The notes under the pieces: model-generated
The model's database searches: none
What the model was told of the DNA's origin: nothing
The model's input: the letters and a program-made list of their open reading frames with translations, nothing else
Translations under genes and position numbers: made by a program
Assembly (NCBI GenBank): GCA_910586705.1
Contig: CAJUJK010000030.1
Span: 1-46,273, forward strand
Length of the DNA: 46,273 nt
Direction of reading: 5' to 3'
Source of the DNA: an uncultured Lachnospiraceae bacterium
Lineage (GTDB): Bacteria; Bacillota; Clostridia; Lachnospirales; Lachnospiraceae
Part shown: positions 33,101-42,100 of the stretch, in pieces
Position numbering within the stretch: position 1 is the stretch's first letter
Layout of the letters: every line of letters starts with the position of its first letter

Positions 33101-36100
33101 CGAAACTGATACCCTGCGAAAACTTGGTCTTTGTAGCGATCTTCGGGGCTTTAATCTTGCTGTCTTTAATAAAGTTGGCGTTCTTCAGATTATATTCGAC
33201 AGATGTATTCTTCGCCTTATCCTTCAAGGTGATCGTTGTCGTTTCGGCGTTTGCTACAATTCTGTATACATCGCTTCCGCTATTTACAATCTTTGTAATC
33301 TGTTTGCCGCCCTTGATGGTGAGCTGATGGTTCGCAAGGTAGAAAGGAACATAATGCCCATCGCCATCGTCCTTCATCACCTGAAGCTCAAAGTAATTGT
33401 TGGTGTTGTTTCCCTTATAGGTAAGATCCTTTTTGCCGCCTGTGTAGAGTGCTACCTTACCTGTCCAGTTGGAGTCCTCAAATCTGGAAATTTTGAGAAC
33501 TGGCGCTGCATCCGCCTGTTTGGTCGTAAGTTTCAGCGTCTTAACCGGCCTCGGATTGCTGCCGTCCTTCGGGATTGCGGTAATCTTTACGTTCTTAACC
33601 GCACCCTTAATGGTAAGATTTCCTTCTTCATCAATAATTACATTCTTATTGCTCGATTTGAAAGTAAGGAGCTCGGGATCGATAACCTCCTCGCTACCCA
33701 GATCATAAGTCTTTTTGCTTAATTTGGTTCCGGGAGCCAGCACAGCCACTTTGTATTCGTCTTCAGACGTAGTAGCTGCGATCTCGGCCTCATCAGCCTT
33801 GATATCCTTCGCTGAGGCATCGCCGTCTGTCACATTAAATACGGCAATACTGCTCATCTTCAGCCCCTCGTCTGTGATGACAATATCCTCTGTGTATTCC
33901 GCATCCGTCGCATCTCTCGCATAATCATCCGCAATTACCTTGACGCAGAAGGTGTTCTGAGCAGCTTTCGGAGCCACTGTATAGTTCTTATTGATGGACA
34001 CTTTGCCGTTCTTTACGGTTACGTTTGCCTTGATCGCTGCAGGCAGATCCTCTGCGCCTGCATTACCACCCACGATCTCGTATTTCAGCTTTTTGCTCTT
34101 TGGAGCCAGTTTCTTATCGCCATTAGCAACCGCGCTGTTCAGGTCGGTTGTGACAGTAAAGTTCGCCGCTTTGCCATCCGCCTTGTAAACCTCAAGCGGA
34201 GCTGCGGGATTGATCGTTTCAATTCCGTTTACTACAGTCAGTTTCTGGGTCGCTACTGCGCCATAAGCTGTATTCTCTGCATAAGCGGTAACTTTGACAC
34301 CCAGATTCTTATACACATCATTGTATACCGTTCCATTAATGCAGGTAGCGTTTCCGGCGTTTACGGTCACGGCATTCTTCAGTGTGTCGTATTTCGCCAC
34401 CATACCCTTATACGTATGGTTGCCCTGTGCGTTTGTGCCAATTACTTTCCCGGTGGAAGTATTGACAAATTCTACTTTCACGGTGCTGTAGGAAGTCAAC
34501 TTGCCGAAGTTGGGGGTTGCCACCGTAATGTCCGCCTCCTGACCAGTGATCAGTGTGGAATTACCCTTCTTCAGAGCGAGTTTTACTTCATAATAGGGGT
34601 CCTTTGTCTCGATCGCGGGAAGTTCTGCCTTGCCGCCGATGATGGTTTTCTCAGCGTCGCTGGCTGCCGCATCTTTCGCAATGGTCTGTACAAAGCTTAC
34701 AGTAACGCCAAAACCGGATAACTTCACACCTTTTAGATCCGAATCGGTAATAACAGGAATGGCAAGCAGTCCGCCCGCAGCCTCTATATCAGCTTTTTTC
34801 TTATAAGGCGTCTTGTTCCACTCGGTTACCGCTGTGGTGATGGCTGTTTTCACCGTATCGGGCGTTCCTTCCGGGAACGTTTCGGGAGCCGTAACGTCCA
34901 CTTTGTAGAAAATTTCGCCCGCTACAGGATCAATAATCCCCTTAGGCGCGGTAATCTGCAGCTTGATTTCCTTGTCGGTTGTAGAAACCAGCTTCACCTC
35001 GGGGTTTTTGCCCACGATGGTAGCATTCGTTGTGCTCACGGTCACTACGCCGCCCTTGAGCGCGTCTTTCTCCGTGAGAGCCGCGATCTGCTCTTCAGTC
35101 AGCCCGGTTCCATCCACAATGATAACTTTCGCAACGTCCGCTTTACCTTCCTTGCCGGGTGCTGCTGTGACAGCAAGCTTGGTAACGCCATCTTCTTTTA
35201 TAATTTTCGCATCAACAGCATCTTTGGCTGCCTTGATAGCTGCCGCATCCGCCGTTTCACTTACAGGTATCACATTTACAGTCAGACCGTCCACGCTGGC
35301 GTTCGCTGTCTTAACGGCAAGCTTATACTCCGCCTTTGTATCCACGGGAATGGAAACCTTGCCGGATTTTACACCCTCAAGAGCCACTTCCGCTGCCGCC
35401 GCGTTGGTCTTCACCTTGAAACTCTGCTTTGTCTTGTCTGCCAATGTCAATTCTACAGTCAGTACCTTATTGTACTCGCTGGAATCAAAGTGCAGCGTAA
35501 CAACATCATCCTCAACAGAAGCCCATGTAGCTGCTGTTTTAGCGCCGTCCTTTACATCCGCGTTGAACAGTGCCTGCGGCGCCAGACCCTTCACGAGTTT
35601 TGCCGTCACCGTTTTCGCGTAGTTTACATTGTAAACCTTATTCTTGTCGGGAGCGACCACAGCGTCGCCTTCCATTACAACCAAGTCGTAAGCATCCGCC
35701 GTCTCCACATTTACTTTAATGTCGCCGGTCAGATCTACACGGAACACATAAACGCCGTTCTTGGGCACTTCCAGTTCGTCGCCCGCAACACCGCCTACCG
35801 TGTAGGATACTTTGGAAATTTTTACATTGTCTTTCGGCTCGATCACAAAGCGGTATGTGCTGTCCGCCTTCTCGTTTGCAAAAGTAACGCCGTTATCCGC
35901 TGGTGTACCAGTTAACGCCTCATCGCTGCCCGCAGGGAGCACCTCTGCCGTCACATCCGCCGTGGGATAATTTACGGTAATGTCGAATTTTTTGTGTGCA
36001 ATGGCAATCGCAGCGGAATCCTCTAATGCAGCTGCAGGAATCTTATACGCCCATCCGCCGTTTTCCACCTTCGTCGCCGCGCCGGCGATTTCGGCAATAT

Positions 36101-38054
36101 CGTCCTCATTTTCGCCAACCGTAATAACCGGCTCTGTCACCGCATCAACGGTAAACTCGAAGAAGTCCGCGCCTGCCTTTACTGTATAGGTGTCATCGTT
36201 ATTGTCTTCCACAAAATCACCTGTCACTACCTCATAGTCATAACCATCGGTAGTAAAGCTGACAGTCTTATCGGTATCGAATTTCTCTAATACAGAGTAA
36301 ACTTTGATTTTTACAGACTTTGTAGTCCATGTTTTGCCTGCGTGTCCCTCACCTTCGGGGATGCCATCCGCATCCGCACCAGTAAATACTGCCTTAAGGG
36401 AAGCTAAATTACCTTCTTGCGCAACACCGGGTGTGAAAGAAGACGGACCAACATACAGGTCCTCTACATACCCTTCAATGGTAGCGCCGTCGCTCGACGC
36501 ATAGTTCTTATCATATACAGCCTCTACCTTATAAATTTCATAACCCGGCTTAGCCGTTGCAGAGAATGTCAGATCAGCAGTCGTCTTTACGGTCTGCCCG
36601 GTCACTGTCTTAGCGCCGTTCTTGATTTCCACCGTATTTTCAGAAATGGATGTAAAGTCAACCGTCTTAACGGCATCCTGCTCGGTATCCAGTTCATTTA
36701 CAACGCTGATAGCCAGCGTGCCGGATTCGGTAATATCGGAAAGGTCGATCTTATAGTGCTTTTCCACTTTTTTAGAAGCATCCGCAGCTACAGCTGTAAC
36801 CGTGCAGGACGTGCCCTCCGTTTTACCTGTAGCGGTGAAGGTCGCGGTCACATCTGTATCCTCAACTGCCGTATAGTTGGTCTTTGCCTTCACACCGAAG
36901 ATTACGAGCTGCCCTTCTTTTGCCGCTGTTGCTCCACTGTCGCCGCCCGCATTCACATAAGTATCCGCTGTGTAAAGAGCAGTAATGGTGTCATTGCCAA
37001 CCGCGGTTAATTCGGCTCCCTCACCTACGCCAGTCTTGTCGATGGTGATAGCCGCAGCGGCAGTTGCCTCTACTTTGATGGTGATATCCTGATCATCCGT
37101 CACAGCCAGACCGGACAGGTCAGAAGGTTTGAAGGTATAAATCGGGTTCTTTGAAGCATCCGCCTCTGTGGAAGTGAGAGTCTTCGCTTCCCCATCACCC
37201 GCCTTAACACTTACCTTTCTGATCTTGGAGGTGACGCTATCGCCTGCCTTGACAATAAAGGAGATATCTTCACCTTTGGCGCTGTACAGGATTTCGTCCG
37301 TGCTTGATGCGGTGATTTCTTTCTCTGCATCTGCATCCGCTTTCTTCGGATAGAATAATTTGTAATCCGCAGAACTGTCCGCAGCGGCTTTCAAGGTATA
37401 CGCCACATCAGCGGTGGTCACAATGATTTTTACGCTGGTGTCATTCTTCTCTACCTTTTTGTCACCTTCGGTTACCTCATGTACCAAAGCGGATTTCGGA
37501 ACCTCGTAAGTTCCCTTTGTAGCCTTGATTTCGGTTGCGGAACCTTCCGTATCGCCAGTTTTCGTCTTATACTCAACTTTGGTTATCCGCTTGCCGTCTT
37601 TCGCTTCCAGTTTGAAAGTGACAGCTACACCCGGACGAAGCTTGCCGCCGTCCACGCAGCCGTTCGTATAAGTGATTACAGCAGATTCGAGAGCCTTGGT
37701 ATTATTCTTATCTTCCTCTGTCGGATCTGGCTCTACCGCTTCGACCGTCTGCTCAACAGTGACGATCGCGTTAGGAACGATGGAGAGCGTCTTGTTTTCT
37801 CCATCATTTGCTTCCGGATCCTCAGCCTCAAGTGCTTCGTCGTCCGGAATCTCCTCCTCAACGGGAACCTCATCCGGATCTTCCACAGGCTCCTCAGCCG
37901 GATCGGTAACAGGTGTTTCGTTATCGCCGGAAGGATTTTCTGTCTCTCCCTCGTCCTCGTTTTCCTGCTCGTCGGCGGGGGTGGTTTCGGTCGTATCGCC
38001 TGTCTCCCCCATAAATTGACAAAAAAATAGTCTTGCTCTTTTCCAACACGTCAT
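30126..38054 (-). CDS. giant Ig-like repeat surface protein, probably missing its 5' end
   Basis: A single open frame of 2642 codons, rich in Ala, Thr, Val, Asp and Lys. The first 14 codons (MTCWKRARLFFCQF) are unlike a signal peptide. From codon 15 (MGETGDTTE, at 38012) it enters an acidic Glu/Pro/Asp linker of about 100 residues that also occurs near the start of the right-hand paralogue. Both reach the linker through a TGGGGGAG-RCAG stretch. The rest is beta-rich Ig-like modules, with motifs shared with the paralogue: VETADAYDL/VETAEAYEL, KSKKLKYEIVGG/KSKKVTYKVVG, and a repeated pattern near the C-terminus (roughly 100-residue modules). The C-terminus (TPAPTPSN) has no sorting signal. No ribosome binding site is seen at 38054 or 38012. 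I infer a 3' cassette lacking its export signal, silent as it stands. Confidence 0.85.
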   Translation of the reverse strand: MTCWKRARLFFCQFMGETGDTTETTPADEQENEDEGETENPSGDNETPVTDPAEEPVEDPDEVPVEEEIPDDEALEAEDPEANDGENKTLSIVPNAIVTVEQTVEAVEPDPTEEDKNNTKALESAVITYTNGCVDGGKLRPGVAVTFKLEAKDGKRITKVEYKTKTGDTEGSATEIKATKGTYEVPKSALVHEVTEGDKKVEKNDTSVKIIVTTADVAYTLKAAADSSADYKLFYPKKADADAEKEITASSTDEILYSAKGEDISFIVKAGDSVTSKIRKVSVKAGDGEAKTLTSTEADASKNPIYTFKPSDLSGLAVTDDQDITIKVEATAAAAITIDKTGVGEGAELTAVGNDTITALYTADTYVNAGGDSGATAAKEGQLVIFGVKAKTNYTAVEDTDVTATFTATGKTEGTSCTVTAVAADASKKVEKHYKIDLSDITESGTLAISVVNELDTEQDAVKTVDFTSISENTVEIKNGAKTVTGQTVKTTADLTFSATAKPGYEIYKVEAVYDKNYASSDGATIEGYVEDLYVGPSSFTPGVAQEGNLASLKAVFTGADADGIPEGEGHAGKTWTTKSVKIKVYSVLEKFDTDKTVSFTTDGYDYEVVTGDFVEDNNDDTYTVKAGADFFEFTVDAVTEPVITVGENEDDIAEIAGAATKVENGGWAYKIPAAALEDSAAIAIAHKKFDITVNYPTADVTAEVLPAGSDEALTGTPADNGVTFANEKADSTYRFVIEPKDNVKISKVSYTVGGVAGDELEVPKNGVYVFRVDLTGDIKVNVETADAYDLVVMEGDAVVAPDKNKVYNVNYAKTVTAKLVKGLAPQALFNADVKDGAKTAATWASVEDDVVTLHFDSSEYNKVLTVELTLADKTKQSFKVKTNAAAAEVALEGVKSGKVSIPVDTKAEYKLAVKTANASVDGLTVNVIPVSETADAAAIKAAKDAVDAKIIKEDGVTKLAVTAAPGKEGKADVAKVIIVDGTGLTEEQIAALTEKDALKGGVVTVSTTNATIVGKNPEVKLVSTTDKEIKLQITAPKGIIDPVAGEIFYKVDVTAPETFPEGTPDTVKTAITTAVTEWNKTPYKKKADIEAAGGLLAIPVITDSDLKGVKLSGFGVTVSFVQTIAKDAAASDAEKTIIGGKAELPAIETKDPYYEVKLALKKGNSTLITGQEADITVATPNFGKLTSYSTVKVEFVNTSTGKVIGTNAQGNHTYKGMVAKYDTLKNAVTVNAGNATCINGTVYNDVYKNLGVKVTAYAENTAYGAVATQKLTVVNGIETINPAAPLEVYKADGKAANFTVTTDLNSAVANGDKKLAPKSKKLKYEIVGGNAGAEDLPAAIKANVTVKNGKVSINKNYTVAPKAAQNTFCVKVIADDYARDATDAEYTEDIVITDEGLKMSSIAVFNVTDGDASAKDIKADEAEIAATTSEDEYKVAVLAPGTKLSKKTYDLGSEEVIDPELLTFKSSNKNVIIDEEGNLTIKGAVKNVKITAIPKDGSNPRPVKTLKLTTKQADAAPVLKISRFEDSNWTGKVALYTGGKKDLTYKGNNTNNYFELQVMKDDGDGHYVPFYLANHQLTIKGGKQITKIVNSGSDVYRIVANAETTTITLKDKAKNTSVEYNLKNANFIKDSKIKAPKIATKTKFSQGISFGPDGNNLAYYTVKGGKDDNFTDKYVMLTVDQTKKNPSGIAGVFTDEDRVSYLDTPLPILLGDGFNLYVNTSYEGNYNLVATVGSLVDGEFVPAFKDTKVTVKIAKAKAPNLSSSGNYTLSLKNQNGVYINYKSGNGWAEYTGTDWSDQSDTPEWFTKNFAKNAIINGQENSFTKYFEARYDSDGRMYITLKRDLKLVTDPAKPDTAALDQITGNDAAAKNNRIGYISINNGVKYIDVKLNITLKDYTADKTKYKVTASPVLTGPTSVSALTILDGKNKAIVQELIAYSEGALFKPEYDANGNWYLKAKAATEKKAYPVDLYMLPANAPQAYKDAVAAADALPDSKAEEQRAEYEKYCIKASIKISPADKDTAKNKIALVYKNSDTWKVADTDYVVNTGWEKYTPISFKSNLALAENVVLANPASSADYVTFEMGSPKYLSFEKQGQDSYIVLPASYGMTIKIDKAKLAAAIAKDAADNTIKDNKKLKWGSKVNVKATFDYGTNGPVKDELTFKITLPGESLATDKVTEALNDAFTAKLQSDIETLTKSLKDEYTSSLDSQNVIQYINYRVENYIRDEINKAIKGAAVTVTITNDAAVGGGASGAAEEGDTPVTPPASYQIATWWQITVGVVGATEGTEPLYNHKFTIATPSALSDVKTAITSLNLGTGTTVGDDEDALTIKVSTTAAEFAAAVRKALGVTATKNISITAEIAEEPKAPTVKETGSIKFNLTIKDLSKTPGAGAAYKDEIKNITYTLPVLDNLTKCGQNITTGFTADVLTKIVQDAWKEKYTDKAAFEKEVKDQVLATAQTFITNNPNVTVDAYAKKSESTDDDYTFTAPTSAATSGTIAFKLHLKDSTTPETDENATGFIVTVSSVTLNQISEFQTAAELATAIQTAVTEIDYVETEDAALAAIKTEAEKQIKNPAYNKAELKVKKTEVGSNPTVFTKPIENDGTITYVIVETGTGDSDKVTIDSVKIKKQATTPAPTPSN

Positions 38055-38062
38055 ATTCCCAG

Positions 38063-38073
38063 TGTTTATAAGG
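38063..38073. other. core-type recombinase site candidate (right)
   Basis: TGTTTATAAGG lies directly at the 5' break of the giant surface gene and differs by one base from 1793-1803. In the frame of the giant gene the codons through it are open (ESLINTGNM) for eight codons up to a stop at 38079-38081, whereas in the left copy a stop lies inside the motif. The role is inferred from position and from the arm repeats beyond it. Confidence 0.4.
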
Positions 38074-38152
38074 GATTCTCAATTTTTGGAGATGGAAGAG
38101 TGTGCGGTATTTCAATCCACGTCAAACAAGATTCTGTCAAAAGCACCCGATT

Positions 38153-38172
38153 TGTCGCTAATTTGTAACTAA
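38153..38172. repeat. arm-type 20-bp repeat, copy C
   Basis: TGTCGCTAATTTGTAACTAA, 90 bp from the core-like motif and 89 bp from copy D. It matches copies A and B at 17-18 of 20 positions. The surrounding 348-bp gap 38055-38402 holds, besides these sites, only A/T-rich DNA. Confidence 0.6.
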
Positions 38173-38241
38173 TTAAATTTTTATTAAATCGTACGACCCG
38201 CATGGACAGGGGGATGGGAACGGTTCCGGGGCGGGGAAATT

Positions 38242-38261
38242 TGTCACTAATTTGTTGCTAA
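38242..38261. repeat. arm-type 20-bp repeat, copy D
   Basis: TGTCACTAATTTGTTGCTAA, one base different from copy B, in the same orientation relative to the core motif as the left pair. Confidence 0.6.
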
Positions 38262-38402
38262 TAGAATAAAAAACATACGTTATCACACAAAAAATGCAAG
38301 TGTTATTATTTGGAAATATTTTACAAAAATTCAGAAAGTTTTTTCCCCATATTGAAACAGGTGGCTATTGGGAAAAGCATGTAGCTTTCAGTAGCCGTTA
38401 AC

Positions 38403-38558
38403 ATGTTTGTGAAAGCTGTGATCCGGGAACAAAAATTACCATTTGAGGTAAAGGTAGACCCTTTTTACAGCCGCAAAAATAGGGAGCGCCTTGAAAAATA
38501 CGTACAGCAGTTGAAGGATGGAAAAGGCGCAGAACACGAACTGGTAGAGGTAGATTGA
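38403..38558 (+). pseudogene. remnant of a RelB/DinJ-type antitoxin
   Basis: 51 residues: MFVKAVIREQKLPFEVKVDPFYS, then a charged C-terminus ending HELVEVD. This is the C-terminal half of a DinJ/RelB antitoxin: the KAVIREQKLPFEV segment and the DPFYS-N--RL continuation are characteristic. The N-terminal ribbon-helix-helix part of about 35 residues is missing. The frame upstream closes at 38382 (TAG), and no ribosome binding site is evident. The stop overlaps the ATG of the next remnant (TGATG), the usual coupling of antitoxin and toxin genes. Confidence 0.7.
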
Positions 38559-38592
38559 TGCGAAAAATATGGTCGGATGCTGTACAATATCT
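38558..38592 (+). pseudogene. first codons of a YoeB/Txe-type toxin, cut off by the surface cassette
   Basis: The ATG overlapping the antitoxin stop opens MRKIWSDAVQYL before running into the 47-bp repeat and a stop at 38597-38599. MRKIWSD resembles the start of YoeB-type toxins, which often partner such antitoxins. Only 11-12 codons remain, so identification rests on the N-terminus and the context. Confidence 0.45.
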
Positions 38593-38639
38593 GATGTGAC
38601 TGTTACAATTGGGGCGGTTGCGGCGGAAGCGGAAAAGAC
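38593..38639 (+). repeat. 47-bp inverted repeat, left arm
   Basis: From GATGTGACTG to GGAAAAGAC. It is identical over 47 bp to the reverse complement of 39452-39498. Flanking bases differ at once on both sides. Both copies are read as DVTVTIGAVAAEAEK in the same frame. Confidence 0.95.
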
Positions 38640-38982
38640 GGCGACTGAGGTTGCAGCAGAAATACAGACTGCTGTTCAAGCTGAGGTAGATAAATCTATG
38701 GGTTCAAATGTTCCGGCAGTTACATGGGATGGAACCCAAAGTGATGAAGCAAGAATTACAAATGCAGCAGCAATAAAAACAGCGATCGATGCTGCGGTGA
38801 CTGCAAGTGGTAAACTTCCCAGCGGTTTTACCGCAACGAAGGCGGCAGATGCAACATTTACGATTAATGACCCTACTGCTTCCGATGCCGGAAGTGCAAC
38901 CATCACTATTACCGTTACGAATACCGAAGACTCTTCAAATGGTACAGTAACCATTACAGTGGTAATTCCGGCAACAGCATAA
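38593..38982 (+). pseudogene. promoterless alternative C-terminal module (silent cassette) of the giant surface protein
   Basis: The plus-strand frame reads DVTVTIGAVAAEAEKTA in the repeat, then about 113 codons (TEVAAEIQTAV...) ending VVIPATA at 38982. This tail follows the same pattern as the current end of the right-hand giant protein: a helix-like start, an ITxxxAxxxxAxxxA segment, a GFTATK/GFTVTAK strand, and a final VTIT/VNVTV strand pair. The two tails differ in length by only one or two residues. It has no start codon of its own that makes sense: the only upstream ATG frame (38569) passes through toxin-remnant DNA. It has no ribosome binding site or promoter. It is best read as a module joined to the giant gene after inversion. 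Confidence 0.85.
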
Positions 38983-39035
38983 CGTAATTCTTTGTATAAC
39001 ATTACGGAAATATTTTTAGGAAATTGATATGTAAT

Positions 39036-39073
39036 AAAAGACCAGCCACCCAATGCGGGTGGCTAGTCTTTTT
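39036..39073. terminator. bidirectional terminator at the centre of the invertible segment
   Basis: AAGACCAGCCACCC pairs with GGGTGGCTAGTCTT (one mismatch; loop AATGC), with an A-run before and TTTTT after. It lies between the two convergent reading frames (stops at 38982 and 39103), so it would end whichever module is attached to the expressed gene. Confidence 0.88.
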
Positions 39074-39102
39074 ATCTTTTCAGATATTCCATTATATTTT
39101 TT

Positions 39103-42100
39103 TTAGTTAGTTTTTGCTTCTGCAAGAACTGTTACATTTACGTCAGCAGTTGTACTGTCTCCCGCTTTCGTTACTTGCAGGGCAACGGTTGCCTTGCCAT
39201 TGTCTGCATCGACAGTAATGCTTGTAGGACTCTTTGCCGTAACGGTAAAGCCGGTTGCATATCCAGTCTGCGTTTTCAGCCAAGTTTCTACTGCGCTCGC
39301 TACAGCGGCCGCCTTCGTATCACCATCTACGACATCGTTATTGCTTGCTGCGTCATATTGGATCGTTATTTTGCTGGCTGCAACAGCGTTCCAAGGGCAG
39401 TCTGTTGCGTCTGCATCCATCGTCTCGATTGCAGTTTTCGCATTTTCCGCTGTCTTTTCCGCTTCCGCCGCAACCGCCCCAATTGTAACAGTCACATCCT
39501 GATCTGTATATCCCGTTTTAGAAACTGTTATGACTACGTCAGCTTTCGTATTATCATCAGCTTTAAGAGTCATAGATTTCATCGTATAGCTAAATCCGGT
39601 ATAGCCAGTCAGCTTTGTTCCAATCTCTGTCTGCAATGTTGTCCATGCGGCGCTCTTTGCAGCAGCATCAATATCGGTGCCTGCGGCATTCTTTGTTACG
39701 GTAGTCGTCCAAGAATCAATAGCCCCGATAGCCGCTACTGCCTCTTCAACAGTCTTTTCGGGCTCGCCCGGTTCTTCCCCGCTTCCGCCGGGGGTATAGG
39801 AAGGTGCCTCTGCGTATACAGGCTTCTCAGCGCCTACTACGGTTACCTTTACAGGAATACCGTACAGCTTCATAAGATCTGTTCTGCTTGCTTCAGGTGC
39901 AGGAGTCTCAGTCGCTGTGCCTTCTGCGTTGGGCTTTGCCGCCGTGTCTGTTGCCTTCTTGATGGTTTTGTAGTAAATGCTGTTCTTCGGAACAACCAGA
40001 AGGTTTGCATTGCACTTTTGACCATTTTCGATCACGGTCTTTGCCTTAACGAGGATCTGACCCTTATCGTTAGTGCCATCGCCTTCTACAATGAGGCTGC
40101 CCTCATCCTTCTTGCCGGGATCAACCATTGCAAGACCAACGTTGACGTACACGCCGCTGGTATAAATATTGATCGGCGTTGGCTCTCCTGCCTTACCGGA
40201 TTTGATCTCTGTCTGTGCAGGCAGATACTTCTGGGAAGCCTTCCCCGGTTTACCTGCGGCAGGAAGCGGCGCTGCCTTGATGGTGATCTTTACGGTGCCT
40301 TCCGCATAAGTATTATACCAGCCCTTATCTGCTTTTGCATAATAAGAGATATAACCTGTCAGATGCGGCTTAAGATCTTTACTGGTCAGATCAGGTACTC
40401 TTGCCTTGGAAGTATCAAAGTCAGCTGCTGTCAGTTCTGTATCCGGCTTACTTGCTGAAGCCTCTTTCACATCATACATGAGTTTCAAGACTTCTACGCT
40501 GCTGGTGTTCAGCTTCAGATACTGCATACCGGTCTTTGCATCCGTATCAATGTAGAACAGGCGTGTGAACTTGTTGGACTTGCCATTCACGTTCGCGTTC
40601 TGCAGAGTGTGGAAATCAACACCGACCATCTCACCCTTGCCGACACTTGCCTTACCTGTCAGGGCGATCGCACCGTCAACAGGGTTGAAGGTATAACTTG
40701 TGGTAGGTTTAAAGGTGAACTTCTTGTTCTTTGCAACCTTAACAGTAAGGTTTGCTGCTTGAGCCTCGGGCTTGAAGCTTGTGCCGGTTCCCGTACCAAC
40801 GGTCACTTTCAGCTTATAGGAGTTCACATACAGGTTCGTATAGTCTACGCCATCACGATCCGTGTAATCATTCGTAAAGGTCAGTGTGGTCTTACCGCCG
40901 TCTCCAACTGTAAAGAAGGCTTCTTTGCCAGCTCCCGCACCGGAGTCGATCATGCTGTTGAAATCTGCATACATATAGTAGTTCTTATCTGTACGTGCAG
41001 TCCAGTCAACCTCAATTTTCGCAATCTTACCCTTTGCGACAGGATCTTTGCCGTTCATCAGGGCAAGATCGAGTTTCTGCTCGGACGTCTTAGCGCTGTT
41101 CCAGAGATTATTCGGCTTGCTCGTCACCTTAACGCTCGTCTTGCCAAGGGTCTTATCAAAGCCCTTGTTCAAAATGGTATAGGTGTAAACCTTAGCTTTC
41201 TGTCCCTTTGCCACGTTCTTGTCGGTCAAGGTGATCACTGTCTTCTCCGCGTTCGCGACGATATAAGCATAGCCGGTTCCCTTGGAGACGAACTTACCGC
41301 CTTTCACCTTCAGATCGCAGTTTACAAAACTCGTTGCGTAATCCGGGAAGGAGGTGGAGGTGCCGTCACTCTTTGCACCCATCATTACCTGTACAAAATA
41401 TCTGGGTGTTCCAGTCGCCTTGGACTCGATGTCCTTATCGGGCTGTACTTTGTTTGGCGTATGTACCGCCACATTAAAGTCAGCCTCACCAAGGTCGTCA
41501 TCATAGTAAATATCCTGAGTGCTTTCTGTGGTCAGGATTTTGAGTGCCAGATCTTTGCCATCCGTTGCCGTCCAATCAAGATCAAGCAGCAGTTTTTTGC
41601 TTGTCTTCTTGCCGTCGTTTGCGGTCACTGTAACATCCGCTTTCACGCCGCCTGCATTTGCCCAGATTTCACCGTAACTATCTACGCCCCAGACGCCTTT
41701 CTTGCCGCCCTTGTAGGTGAAGTTTCTAAAGAATTCAGGGTTAAGTCTTCCCCACTTCGCCGGGCTGTAGGTCGTGCCAGCTGTCGCGGGTTTGCCAAGC
41801 ACAAAGATCTGTGCGCCATTTGCTTCTTGCGCGCTCACGGTATTTCTGGTCGTCTTGTCGTTTTGTGTTGCCAGCACCTTGTATCCGGCCATAATACCAT
41901 CTTTAAATACTGCTTTTGCAAGTACCAGATTATCCAGACTGATCGGATCGCTGGTCACGGTGAATACATTGCTCAGCTTCGCCGTGGTATTCCCAGTATA
42001 GTCCGCCGCCTGTACCAGAATCCTAAACTGGTTATTGTGTGTCTTGACCGGATCGAATTCAAAGTTCTTATCAATGGTCACCTTGCTGCCCTTCATGGAA

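Noticed and set aside
38012..38054. MTCWKRARLFFCQF as a signal peptide or lipoprotein signal of the giant protein
   Set aside because: The hydrophobic run is only about five residues, there is no lipobox, and it derives from the DNA next to the core-like motif.
38109..38121. ATTTCAATCCACG, like the end of a type I-C CRISPR repeat
   Set aside because: Only one copy, with no palindromic remainder, no spacers and no cas genes.
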